64,000 nucleotides of DNA from Fibrobacter succinogenes (lineage in GTDB: Bacteria; Fibrobacterota; Fibrobacteria; Fibrobacterales; Fibrobacteraceae): contig CADCDO010000040.1 in the NCBI GenBank assembly GCA_902800345.1, positions 1-64,000 of the forward strand, given 5' to 3'. Positions within the stretch are counted from its first letter, which is position 1, and each line of letters opens with the position of its first letter. The notes under the pieces were generated by a model. The model was not told where the DNA came from, made no database searches, and was given only the letters and a program-made list of their open reading frames with translations. Position numbers and translations under genes: made by a program. Shown here in pieces: positions 17,501 through 25,248 of the stretch.

Positions 17501-17661
17501 CGTTTAGCGATGATGATGGAGTATATGCTTTCTTCTGGAGTGCTTCTGAAGGTGGTACTGATACGGCGTATCGTAATCGCTTAGGGAATGGTTATGATGC
17601 GGCAGCTCTGTATGCTTATAGTAAGGCGAACGGCTACAGCATCCGCTGCCTCAAAGATTGA
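14563..17661 (+). CDS. FISUMP-domain surface lipoprotein (three domains)
   Basis: A 1,032-aa product. ATG 14563 is favoured because AAGGATGAGAG lies just upstream; ATG 14554 is the alternative. The lipobox is ILSAC. The constant module is at about 35-285 (QKGPFATGSVVSVQGVDC), followed by a Ser linker and three FISUMP domains (about 359-560, 575-771, 805-1031), each ending in RCV/L. It is the longest FISUMP protein here. The first domain's DGHVYRT differs from the DGQVYKT of the other two. Its regulator gene overlaps it upstream and another FISUMP gene follows 41 nt downstream. Confidence 0.88.
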   Translation: MKNNKVGFLGNGLAFISALVFMSILSACSDSEVAGGSSDDAGIYAVKDLDVAGVSQKGPFATGSVVSVQGVDCKTMELTGEKFTGSVKSDKGDFGVENVNLSVTCALFEVTGYYFNELTGKKSSEKMTLHALTDLKDRKNVNINLLTQLEYERVMNLVTKKDKSFADAKKQAEKEVLAAFSVNAKDGEFAQFEDLNILEKGDDNAALLAVSVMMQSDLKVTKLAERVKDVAADIAKDGSWDDDKTKMEIAEWAATADKNGEFANVGKNIEKWGGSDDVSAFETVVEKFAENVASDTVPGTSSSSVTSAGSVTLNSSSSKNVLSSGSREESSDSKKVSSSSWTGKLTYATGEYLNPNVKYDSIVDSRDGHVYRTVKIGNQVWMAENLNFETENSHCLWDTTTTCAEFGRYYNWTTAMDGAGVYSSNGKDCGDNKRCTPTYPVRGVCPEGFHLPDSTEWNILIAEAGGKSVASTKLKSKEGWYKSSDDKDYVAGSDDYGFSAAPGGGRNDANFDREGHEAFFWSASENGFTTAKLMNLDNLDYLSSFLTGYAKEYFFNIRCVDDGSYVPTPRPVIKYDSIVDSRDGQVYKTIKIGNLNWMAQNLNYEAKDSHCYDDSLKYCKVYGRLYSWASAIDSAKLANDKANPQDCGYGKICQLPAVVQGACPNGWHLPTSDEWSVLFTEVGGQGSAAKYLKSMMKWNGTDSVGFSVLPAGSSTQNGYRFSSEGRDAYFWTATEIYDGNDAYFVHMETSNSYVFLYSVEKTNGYSVRCVEDGGVIASTVPDEGFDWELSRDSYLNPNINYDSIVDSRDGQVYKTVKIGDQIWMAQNLNYSDSVKTPSLKGSSWCRKIIYRNGAAIFLDDSKSCAVAGRLYTWAAAIDSVSLVNDPKNPLACGMGKSCRFELPEPIRGICPEGFHLPTDDEWNVLFAKVGGNERTGKETAGKALKSQSGWKNSGYVGVGGNGTDAYGFSAMPVGGWEGLSFSDDDGVYAFFWSASEGGTDTAYRNRLGNGYDAAALYAYSKANGYSIRCLKD

Positions 17662-17702
17662 AGTTGTTAGTCGGCAATAGATTGTAAAAGGAAAGAGAAT
17701 AT

Positions 17703-20027
17703 ATGAATTTAAATAATTTATTTACTCTTTTGTTTGCGTTGGTTTCGTGCATTTTTGTGGCGTGTTCGGATTCCGAAGTCGCTGGCGGTTCTTCGGACGA
17801 TGCAGGAATTTACGCCATCAAAGATTTGAGTGTAGCTGGACTTACGCAGAAAGGCCCGTTTGCAAAGGGCTCCGCCGTGACGGTGCAGGGCGTCGATTGC
17901 CAAACGATGGAACTGACAGAAGAAAAATTTACGGGTAGTGTCAAGAGCGACAAGGGCGATTACGATATCGAAGGTATTATGCTTTCGTCTCCGTGTGCGA
18001 TTTTCGAAGTGACTGGGCTTTATCTCGATGAATTGACGGGCAAGCAAACTACGGAACCGGTAACGCTTCGCTCGCTTGTAAACCTCAAAGATCGAAAGAG
18101 TGTAAACGTCAACGTGCTTACGCGATTGGAATACGACCGTGTCGTGAAACTTGTTTCCGAACAGAAAAAGTCTTTTGCGGATGCTAAAAAACAGGCTGAA
18201 AAAGAAATTTTGGCGTCCTTTGGCTTCGCGGACGGGGTCGCCGAATCCGGTGAATTCGAAGACTTGAACATTTTTGAAAAGGGCGATGGAAATGCGGCAC
18301 TCCTTGCTGTGAGCGTGCTCATGCAATCGGATTTGAAGGTGGAGGCGTTCACCGAGCGTGTGAACGATGTTGCCGCGGACATCGCGAAAGATGGCGAATG
18401 GAATGATTCCAAAGTAAAAACGGAGATTGCAAACTGGGCTGCTTCTGCTATGGCAAACGGCAAGCTTGATTCAATTCGCAAGAATATTGAAAGTTGGGGT
18501 TATGCCGATGAAGTTCCCGCATTTGAAAAGTTCGTTGACGCTTCGGCAGGCTTGGCGACTTTAGAGTCGTCATCCTTTGCGGTTCCTTGTAAAACAGATA
18601 GCACCGATACATGCGAATATGGCGAATTGATCGACGAACGTGACGGACAAGTTTACAAGACAGTGAAAATTGGCCGCCAAACTTGGATGGCTGAAAACTT
18701 GAATTATGTATATGCTCAAGCTACGGATGGATCGACTCCTATTGATTGCTGTTCCGGTGATTCGCTTCAGTATTGCGAAAAATATGGACGTTTATATACA
18801 TGGTCTGCGGCTGTAGATAGTCTTGGTTTATTCAGCACTGATTGTATGGGATGTGGTTATGAGTCGTATTATTCATCATTCGATAATGTTGTAAGAGGTA
18901 TTTGTCCTAATGGGTGGCATCTTCCGTCATTGGCGGAATGGAATGAATTTAAAGAAAATGTGGGAGAATCTGCGTTTGCTGTGGAAGCTCAAGGGTTCGA
19001 AAGATGGCCTAAGGCTACAAACGATTTTGGATTTTCGGCGATTCCTACAGGTAATTGTTATGATGGAGTTTCCCAAAGTCTTGGTTATTCAACTCATTTT
19101 TGGAGCTCGGTAGAAGAACAACGATCAACAACTCGGATTGATAAAAGAACGGAAAATGCTTATGCGTTGGGGCTTTCATCAGATTCGTTGATTGGACTTT
19201 CTGTTGTTTATAAGAATTCCATGTTGAGCGTCCGTTGCGTCAAAAATGTCGAAAATGTTTTTTCTTCATCTAGTGCATCCTCGTCATCTTCTCGCAAGGA
19301 CGATATGAAAAATAGTTCTTCTTCTGTCTTTTTGAGTAGTGGCGAAGAAACTAGCGACAGTTCTGTAAATTCGTCAAGCTCGGTGGCTTTGGCGATTCCT
19401 TGCAGAACGGATGCCGAAGATAACTGCGAATACGGCGAATTGATCGACGAACGTGACGGACAAGTTTACAAAACTGTGAAAATCGGTAGTCAGGTTTGGA
19501 TGGCCGAAAATCTGAATTACGAAACGGATAACAGTTATTGTTATAACGATAGTTCTAGTTATTGTGCTAAGTATGGTCGCCTTTATACATGGTCTGCGGC
19601 AATGGATAGTGTAGGTGTGTGGAGCGATAGCGCTAAAGGCTGCGGTTATGGTGTTTTGTGCTCACCGAAATTTGCGGTGCAGGGAGTTTGCCCTACCGGT
19701 TGGCATTTGCCGGATACCACGGATTGGCAAATTTTGATTACCGCTGCGGGTGGTTGGGAAAATGCTGGCAAAACACTCAAGTCATTGTCGGGTTGGCTTT
19801 ATTTTAATAGTACTGATGATTATGACTTTGCTGCCTTGCCTGGTGGCTTTTTGTATCATAGCGGTATGTATGATGTTGTTGGTAGTACGGCTTATCTTTG
19901 GACTTCTATCGAAAATACAGAGAAGGACTATTACGCCTATAGTGTTGTTATAGCAGGTGACGGAATAGATTCCTTTACGGATGGCTTTAAGGATAATGCA
20001 TATTCTATCCGTTGTGTCAAGAATTGA
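17703..20027 (+). CDS. FISUMP-domain surface lipoprotein (two domains)
   Basis: A 774-aa product; ATG 17703 follows AAAGGAAAGAG. The signal peptide is short, with lipobox IFVAC. The constant module starts like the other copies (SVAGLTQKGPFAKGSAVTVQ) but then switches to a diverged second half (YDIEGIMLSSPCAIFEVTGL). This mosaic suggests recombination between paralogs. FISUMP domains lie at about 308-513 and 579-773, joined by a Ser-rich linker. It is probably co-transcribed with the genes on either side. Confidence 0.88.
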   Translation: MNLNNLFTLLFALVSCIFVACSDSEVAGGSSDDAGIYAIKDLSVAGLTQKGPFAKGSAVTVQGVDCQTMELTEEKFTGSVKSDKGDYDIEGIMLSSPCAIFEVTGLYLDELTGKQTTEPVTLRSLVNLKDRKSVNVNVLTRLEYDRVVKLVSEQKKSFADAKKQAEKEILASFGFADGVAESGEFEDLNIFEKGDGNAALLAVSVLMQSDLKVEAFTERVNDVAADIAKDGEWNDSKVKTEIANWAASAMANGKLDSIRKNIESWGYADEVPAFEKFVDASAGLATLESSSFAVPCKTDSTDTCEYGELIDERDGQVYKTVKIGRQTWMAENLNYVYAQATDGSTPIDCCSGDSLQYCEKYGRLYTWSAAVDSLGLFSTDCMGCGYESYYSSFDNVVRGICPNGWHLPSLAEWNEFKENVGESAFAVEAQGFERWPKATNDFGFSAIPTGNCYDGVSQSLGYSTHFWSSVEEQRSTTRIDKRTENAYALGLSSDSLIGLSVVYKNSMLSVRCVKNVENVFSSSSASSSSSRKDDMKNSSSSVFLSSGEETSDSSVNSSSSVALAIPCRTDAEDNCEYGELIDERDGQVYKTVKIGSQVWMAENLNYETDNSYCYNDSSSYCAKYGRLYTWSAAMDSVGVWSDSAKGCGYGVLCSPKFAVQGVCPTGWHLPDTTDWQILITAAGGWENAGKTLKSLSGWLYFNSTDDYDFAALPGGFLYHSGMYDVVGSTAYLWTSIENTEKDYYAYSVVIAGDGIDSFTDGFKDNAYSIRCVKN

Positions 20028-20069
20028 AAATTTAAAAAATAGGAAAAATTAAAAAGGAGAAAGATTAGT

Positions 20070-21629
20070 ATGCGTTATAATCTTTTTTTGGAATGGAATA
20101 AAGTCTTTGCGGTTCTTCCGTTTGCCGTTGTTTTTTGGGCGTGTTCCGATAGCGACGATATTGTCGGAGTCGATGGAATTTCATTTGGTTCCGAAATCGA
20201 ATCTAGTAGCTGTCAAGAGATTGAACTGTCATCTTCGAGTTTGTATAATGATGTAAAATCGTCGTCAAGTATCGCCCAAAGCAGTGAAAGCCGCGATGAT
20301 TCGAAATTCTCATCAAATGTGTCTAGCGATTCAGAGTCTTCGAGTTCTAGTGAAATTGCGGCGTTTAGCAGTTCCGTACGTACGGAGGCGTTTACTTTAG
20401 ACGGATTGACCAAGGATAGTTTCAAGAATCCAGATGTGAATTACCAGACGATGACGGATGAGCGCGATGGCCATGTCTACAGAATTGTGACTATTGGTAA
20501 GGGTGACGATGCGTTGACTTGGATGGCGGAAAATCTGAATTTTTCGGAAAATACCACGGATAGTGCGCTGGCGATAAATTTGAAGTCCCAAACGTCTTGC
20601 CCTTTGGATAAGAAAGAAAATTGCGATATTGCCGGTAGACTCTATAAATGGAACGCTGCGATGAATATTAATGTAGCGTATAAGGATTCTATTAGAAGTG
20701 CAAAAAATATTATTTATCCATACAATTATCAGGGCGTATGTCCATCTGGTTGGCATATACCTAAAAAGGATGAGTATGTGTCGTTAATGAAGTTTGTGTA
20801 TGATGTAGATGGTTATGATCATGTGAGTACGGCGCTGAAATCTAAAACGGGTTGGGACTCTCAAGCAGCAGGAAGAGATATTTTTGGTTTCTCGTTTGTT
20901 CCTATGGATTCTTCAGAAAATGGTAACCTTGGCTTTGCCTTGGTTTCTGATATCAATGATTATGACGATGGAGGAGTCATTATGTTTAGAATAATGGACA
21001 TTGAGCCTAATCCCATTTTCATTGTCTTAGGAGCTGAAAATACGTCTTATGTCCGTTGTGTGAAAAATAAGGATTTTTTCGATGGCTGGTTTGAAGATGA
21101 ACGTGATGGGAAAAAATATAAGTATGCCCGCATTGGGAAAAAGGTGTGGATGGCAGAAAATCTGAACTATGGCAAAGATAGTACTGGATCTTGTTTCTGG
21201 CATGATGATGAAGCCTGTTCGGAGTACGGTCGATTCTATACCTATGAAGAAGCTTTGAACGTTTGTCCTGAAAATTGGCATTTGCCTTCTAAGGAAGAAT
21301 TTCAGCAATTGGAGGAAGATGTTGGTGGATGGGACAATGCGGCCACGTATTTGCGCTCGACGGAATGGGCTAATGTTGGTAATGAGGCGGGCTTGAATAC
21401 TTATGGATTTAATGCCAAACCGACAGGTTATTATGGAAAGGAGGATGTATCAAAAAATGGTTCGCTGGAAAAAGTTTTCCGTAGCGGGGGCTTCAACATG
21501 TGGACTAGTACAAGATATAATTCGCAAGCGGCTTATATGGTACAGATTCTTGATTGGTCGGGGTCTTCAATCTCGATTCCAAGTGAAAATAAAATTTTTG
21601 AAGTTCCAGTCCGTTGCGTGAAAAACTAA
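20070..21629 (+). CDS. FISUMP-domain lipoprotein lacking the constant module
   Basis: A 519-aa product; ATG 20070 follows AAAAAGGAG. After the lipobox (VFWAC) comes a Ser/Glu-rich stretch (to about 105) and then directly two FISUMP domains (about 128-332 and 343-518). The QKGPF constant module is missing. The first domain departs most from the others (DGHVYRIVTIGKGDDALTW, WHIPKKDEY) and the second is short. It is the last FISUMP gene of the third module, and its stop lies 23 nt before the GLUG protein. Confidence 0.85.
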   Translation: MRYNLFLEWNKVFAVLPFAVVFWACSDSDDIVGVDGISFGSEIESSSCQEIELSSSSLYNDVKSSSSIAQSSESRDDSKFSSNVSSDSESSSSSEIAAFSSSVRTEAFTLDGLTKDSFKNPDVNYQTMTDERDGHVYRIVTIGKGDDALTWMAENLNFSENTTDSALAINLKSQTSCPLDKKENCDIAGRLYKWNAAMNINVAYKDSIRSAKNIIYPYNYQGVCPSGWHIPKKDEYVSLMKFVYDVDGYDHVSTALKSKTGWDSQAAGRDIFGFSFVPMDSSENGNLGFALVSDINDYDDGGVIMFRIMDIEPNPIFIVLGAENTSYVRCVKNKDFFDGWFEDERDGKKYKYARIGKKVWMAENLNYGKDSTGSCFWHDDEACSEYGRFYTYEEALNVCPENWHLPSKEEFQQLEEDVGGWDNAATYLRSTEWANVGNEAGLNTYGFNAKPTGYYGKEDVSKNGSLEKVFRSGGFNMWTSTRYNSQAAYMVQILDWSGSSISIPSENKIFEVPVRCVKN

Positions 21630-21652
21630 ATTTGCAGAGGACGAGGCTTAAA

Positions 21653-23476
21653 ATGAAATTCAAAAATGTTATTCAGGTTCTATTGGCGGTGCTCGCGGTG
21701 TCTGCATTCGCTGCAAACGGTACTATGAAGGGCGACGGTTCTGCCCAAAATCCTTTCCAGGTTGAAGACTACGAAGACCTCAAGGCGATTGGCAAGGGGG
21801 CTTATCTCTATTCGTCAAATTACATCTTGACGAAAGATATAGATGCGTCTGCCTCGAAGAAAGAAAACTGCAATGGTGATGAATGCAGGGGATTTTCGCC
21901 GATTGGACGCAATAAGGATGCCGCGGATAGTACCTATTTTAGTGGAATTTTTGATGGACAAAATCATACTATCCGCAATTTGTATGTTCAGGGAATCGGA
22001 GATGAGCTTGGATTAATTTCACTTTTGTGTGGCTCTGTGAAAAATGTGAAATTAGATAGTGTAAATGTAATGGGCTCGACAACGTCTTCTGGGTATGTTG
22101 GAGGTGTTGTTGGATTTGCAAGGGGAACCATTGAAAATGTTCATGTGACAAATAGTTCTATTCAAGGTCAGGTGTATGTTGGTGGTATTGCTGGAGCTCA
22201 CCATCAGAGTGATTCTCATATGAGTGATGTTTCTTATCAAGGTGAAGTCAAAGCTGTACGTATTGTAGGTGGAATTACTGGATCTTCACATACTAATATT
22301 TTTAATGCATCTGCAAATGTTCGTATTGTAGTTGTTTCTGACCGTGAAGGGGGACGCGGGTCGTTTCAGGTTGGAGGTATTGCTGGGTATGCTGAAATAA
22401 GTATTCATGAAAGCCATTCTAGTGGAGTGATTGTCCCGAATGCATTGAATATAGGTTCTGTTGGCGGTCTGGTTGGCGAGTCTAGAAGTGATATTTATTT
22501 CTGCTCATCGTCCGTAGATTTGCTGAGTGTGTCTGATTCGGGTAAAACGTTCGTTTTTGATAATCGCATTGGCGGTCTTGTTGGTGACAACCGTGACCCA
22601 ATCTTTTATTCTTATGCGACTGGAAATGTTGAAGGAACTTCTAGCGTCGGTGGATTAGTTGGAGCTAATTCGAATAAGATTTGGTTGACCTATGCGCAAG
22701 GAAGTGTGAAGGGTGAAGAATATGTTGGTGGCCTTGTTGGTAGGAATACAACTGAATCATATGGAAATGTTCATGATTCGGGAAGTGTTGAAATAAGTTA
22801 TGCTGGCAATAAGGTTGTCGGAAAGGATGTGTCTGGTGGTCTTGTGGGGTTCAACAATGTTGATTCAAGTAGAATTCAAAGCTCTTATTGGGACAAGGAA
22901 TTGTCTAACTTGGATTCGAGTGACGGTGGAACAGGACTTTCTACAAAAGAAATGATGACGATGTCTTCTTTTGTGGGGTGGGACACCCTTGGTGGTTGGA
23001 ATTATGCATATTGCAACAATAAAGCATGCTATGGGTATGATACTCTTGACAACTGCTTGTGTAGATATAAGTTCTTCCCTGTATGGGGAATTGATGAGGG
23101 AAAATCTTACCCCTATTTCAGTAAATATGATTCTGCTGAAGTGTATGCCACGGAAGCATATAATGGTATAATTTATACTAATCCTCAGAATCCCGTTCAC
23201 ATTCAAAATCAAACGCTTGCCAAGGTGTGTTCTTTCGGTGCAAAGTTCGATGGCGGACTTGTTGCGCTTCGTTTTGAAATCCCCGCTGCGGGTCCTGTGA
23301 AATTCATGTTGCTTGATATGCAAGGGCGTGTGGTGAACACGGCGGACTTGGGGCGTCGTGCGGCAGGCAGCTATTTCGAAACTCTCGACGTTGTGGAACT
23401 CGTCCGTGGCCGCTATATCGGTGTGCTGCAAGTGAACGGCAAGGCGACCGAAAAGACGATGCTCTTGAAAAAGTAA
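21653..23476 (+). CDS. Secreted GLUG-repeat protein
   Basis: A 607-aa product. ATG 21653 gives a clean Sec signal peptide (VIQVLLAVLAVSAFAA) and has GAGGACGAGG upstream. The central region (about 60-410) is built of GLUG-type repeats (VGGVVGFARG, VGGIAGAHHQ, IGGLVGDNRD, VGGLVGRNTT), expected to form a beta-helix as in adhesins and extracellular proteases. The C-terminus (about 500-607) resembles a sorting or substrate-binding domain found on secreted Fibrobacter proteins (LLDMQGRVV, YIGVLQVNGK, ending in LLKK). It is followed by two terminators. Confidence 0.8.
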   Translation: MKFKNVIQVLLAVLAVSAFAANGTMKGDGSAQNPFQVEDYEDLKAIGKGAYLYSSNYILTKDIDASASKKENCNGDECRGFSPIGRNKDAADSTYFSGIFDGQNHTIRNLYVQGIGDELGLISLLCGSVKNVKLDSVNVMGSTTSSGYVGGVVGFARGTIENVHVTNSSIQGQVYVGGIAGAHHQSDSHMSDVSYQGEVKAVRIVGGITGSSHTNIFNASANVRIVVVSDREGGRGSFQVGGIAGYAEISIHESHSSGVIVPNALNIGSVGGLVGESRSDIYFCSSSVDLLSVSDSGKTFVFDNRIGGLVGDNRDPIFYSYATGNVEGTSSVGGLVGANSNKIWLTYAQGSVKGEEYVGGLVGRNTTESYGNVHDSGSVEISYAGNKVVGKDVSGGLVGFNNVDSSRIQSSYWDKELSNLDSSDGGTGLSTKEMMTMSSFVGWDTLGGWNYAYCNNKACYGYDTLDNCLCRYKFFPVWGIDEGKSYPYFSKYDSAEVYATEAYNGIIYTNPQNPVHIQNQTLAKVCSFGAKFDGGLVALRFEIPAAGPVKFMLLDMQGRVVNTADLGRRAAGSYFETLDVVELVRGRYIGVLQVNGKATEKTMLLKK

Positions 23477-23490
23477 ACTCTTACACCTTC

Positions 23491-23530
23491 GAAGAAAGGC
23501 CCCGTAATTGTGTTGCGGGCCTTTTTCTTC
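23491..23530 (+). terminator. Rho-independent terminator after the GLUG gene
   Basis: GGCCCCG and CGGGCC pair, extended by GAAGAAA/TTTTTCTTC, with an 11-nt loop and a T run at 23522-23526. Confidence 0.85.
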
Positions 23531-23550
23531 GGTACTGTAAAAAACAAAAA

Positions 23551-23570
23551 GCCTCGCATTTCTGCGAGGC
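23551..23570. terminator. Bidirectional terminator next to tRNA-His
   Basis: GCCTCGCA and TGCGAGGC form a perfect 8-bp stem around TTTC, flanked by AAAAA on the left and TTTTTT on the right, so it can act for the minus-strand tRNA and for plus-strand readthrough. Confidence 0.85.
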
Positions 23571-23579
23571 TTTTTTGCG

Positions 23580-23654
23580 GGTGGATGACCGGACTCGAAC
23601 CGGCAACATCCAGAATCACAATCTGGGACTCTAACCAATTGAGCTACATCCACC
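23580..23654 (-). tRNA. tRNA-His (GTG)
   Basis: Read on the minus strand, the acceptor stem is GTGGATG/CATCCAC with the extra G(-1) opposite C73 that marks tRNA-His. The D arm is GCTC...GAGT. The anticodon stem CCAGA/TCTGG encloses the loop TTGTGAT with anticodon GTG, and the T arm is CCGGTTCGAGTCCGG. The CCA end is not encoded. Confidence 0.95.
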
Positions 23655-23678
23655 ATGTAGCGAGACCAAATATAAAGA

Positions 23679-24041
23679 CTAAACTTTGCTTTTCTGTATG
23701 ATTCTAAGGAAGTTTGCGCGCTTGAAGTCGTTTCTGTGTTCCATGCAGAAGCGAGGATAGACGTACTGCTTCGGGAAAATACGGATGGTGAAAGTGTTGT
23801 CGCAGCCGTCGAGGCAGCACTTGAATTCAAGGTCCATGGCTTCCGCATAATTGTGGCGGAAGATGATGTTCTTGGATTCGATGTTCTCGATGTCCTTCTT
23901 TTGCTTTTGGCGCTGCTTGATGTCGCGGTGCAGTTCGCAGTACTTGGCGATCGGGTGGCCCCAGAATTCACGGCCGCAGCCGGGTTCCTGGCAGACTTTG
24001 AGCTTGATGCGTTTTTTCTTTTTGTACTTAGGTAATTGCAT
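23679..24041 (-). CDS. Small protein with two Cys/His zinc-binding-like motifs
   Basis: A 120-aa very basic protein of unknown function. Start ATG 24041 has GAGG about 8 nt upstream. It contains two similar Cys/His sites: C-x4-C-x12-C-x2-H (residues about 17-38, ending YCELH) and CCLDGC followed 17 residues later by CMEH (about 76-104). Each could bind one zinc ion, and the similarity suggests an internal duplication. The lysine-rich flanks suggest nucleic-acid binding. It lies alone between tRNA-His and a divergent lipoprotein gene; a TATCTTTA box precedes it. Confidence 0.7.
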   Translation of the reverse strand: MQLPKYKKKKRIKLKVCQEPGCGREFWGHPIAKYCELHRDIKQRQKQKKDIENIESKNIIFRHNYAEAMDLEFKCCLDGCDNTFTIRIFPKQYVYPRFCMEHRNDFKRANFLRIIQKSKV

Positions 24042-24176
24042 AGGGACCTCAATTAGTGTTAAAGATAATAAAAAAAGGACGTTTTGTAAAAAACTTCAAT
24101 TTTGCAAGGGCTGTTTTGGTCCAAATTCTTGAAAAAAGCGTGTTATATAAGTGTGGACCTCAAAAAAGGAATGCCT

Positions 24177-25034
24177 ATGATGCGTTTATGGATTATAATG
24201 GTGTCGCTGTCGGCTTTGCTGTGCGGTTGCGTCTATGTGAGTGGCGGTACGGATGGCGAATCCTCGTTGAAACTTTCAGCACTCGATGTGGGACAGGGGC
24301 TCGCGGTGCTCCTGGAGTGGGATGGACGGTACGCGATGTACGATTTCGGGCCGGATTCGGTCGGGGTGGTGGATTCGCTGGCGAGGCGCGGGGTGGATAC
24401 GCTGGAATGGGTGGTACTAAGCCATTACCATCGGGATCACATTGGCGGTTTCTTGGAACTTCCGGGGCGAGACCTTTTTGTGCGGCGCCTTTACGTGGGG
24501 AGTGACTTGACGGAGGGCTTCTTTCGGGACAGTGTTCTTGGGGTGGCCCGTGCGCTTGGAATACCGGTGGATACGCTTTGGCGTGGTGAATCCTTGGGAT
24601 TTGCGGAGGGGGAGCGTGCGGAAAGCCTGCGATTTGACGTGCTTTGGCCGGCGGTCTATGCGCGAGTCGAAGGAAACACGGCGAGCGTGGTGTTGCTCGG
24701 GCGCGTTGGTGTGACAAAGGTGCTTTTGACAGGGGACTTGGATACGGTCGGTGAAAACCGCTTGCTCGAAATGAACCCGACATTGTCGGCAGAACTTTTG
24801 CAGGTGGGGCACCATGGGTCGGCGGGGAGCAGCTCGTTCAAGTTCATAGCGCAGGTGTCACCGAAGTATGCGTTCGTGAGTGTGGGGGCGGACAACCGCT
24901 ACGGGCATCCGGTAGAGTCCGTTGTTCACAAGTTAAACCTTGTGCTGGGGGATTCGGCAAAGTTGTTCAGAACGGATTTGCAGGGAACGGTTCAGTTCGA
25001 AATTTTTCCGGGCATGGGCGTGATTGAACCTTGA
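24177..25034 (+). CDS. ComEC/Rec2-like metallo-beta-lactamase-fold lipoprotein
   Basis: A 285-aa product. ATG 24177 is chosen for its distance from AAGGA; ATGs at 24171 and 24180 are alternatives. The N-terminus is a lipoprotein signal (ALLCGC). The body is a metallo-beta-lactamase fold like the C-terminal domain of the competence protein ComEC: ALDVGQGLAVLL, the metal motif SHYHRDHIGG, LLTGDLD, and VGHHGSAGSSS. These supply the His/Asp metal ligands, so it is probably an active hydrolase or nuclease on the periplasmic side. The transmembrane part of ComEC is absent. Confidence 0.8.
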   Translation: MMRLWIIMVSLSALLCGCVYVSGGTDGESSLKLSALDVGQGLAVLLEWDGRYAMYDFGPDSVGVVDSLARRGVDTLEWVVLSHYHRDHIGGFLELPGRDLFVRRLYVGSDLTEGFFRDSVLGVARALGIPVDTLWRGESLGFAEGERAESLRFDVLWPAVYARVEGNTASVVLLGRVGVTKVLLTGDLDTVGENRLLEMNPTLSAELLQVGHHGSAGSSSFKFIAQVSPKYAFVSVGADNRYGHPVESVVHKLNLVLGDSAKLFRTDLQGTVQFEIFPGMGVIEP

Positions 25035-25226
25035 ATAGCGCTTATTCATAATTATTATTGATGAATTAATAATTATAATTGATGAATTGTTTGCACGGTC
25101 TTAAAAATACTGTGGAAACCGGCTATATCCTTGGTAAAAAAAGTTAAATTTTTTTTAGAAATGGCAAATTATTTTGTTATATTAATATCGGTTTTATCTG
25201 TATTATGGGCTTTTTTGGATTGTATA

Positions 25227-25248
25227 TCCACAATATGTGGAGGGTGGT
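25227..25248 (+). promoter_or_regulatory. Hairpin overlapping a ribosome-binding site
   Basis: TCCACA (25227-25232) and TGTGGA (25236-25241) form a perfect 6-bp stem with a 3-nt loop. The second arm contains the first three bases of the GGAGG ribosome site (25239-25243) of the gene starting at 25249. The preceding 200 bases (25035-25226) are very AT-rich, with TTGATGAATT repeated, and hold no gene. Confidence 0.4.

Noticed and set aside
22865..24052. A 395-codon minus-strand frame spanning the GLUG gene end, tRNA-His and the zinc-motif gene
   Set aside because: It runs through a tRNA and two terminators and lies opposite or out of frame with supported genes.
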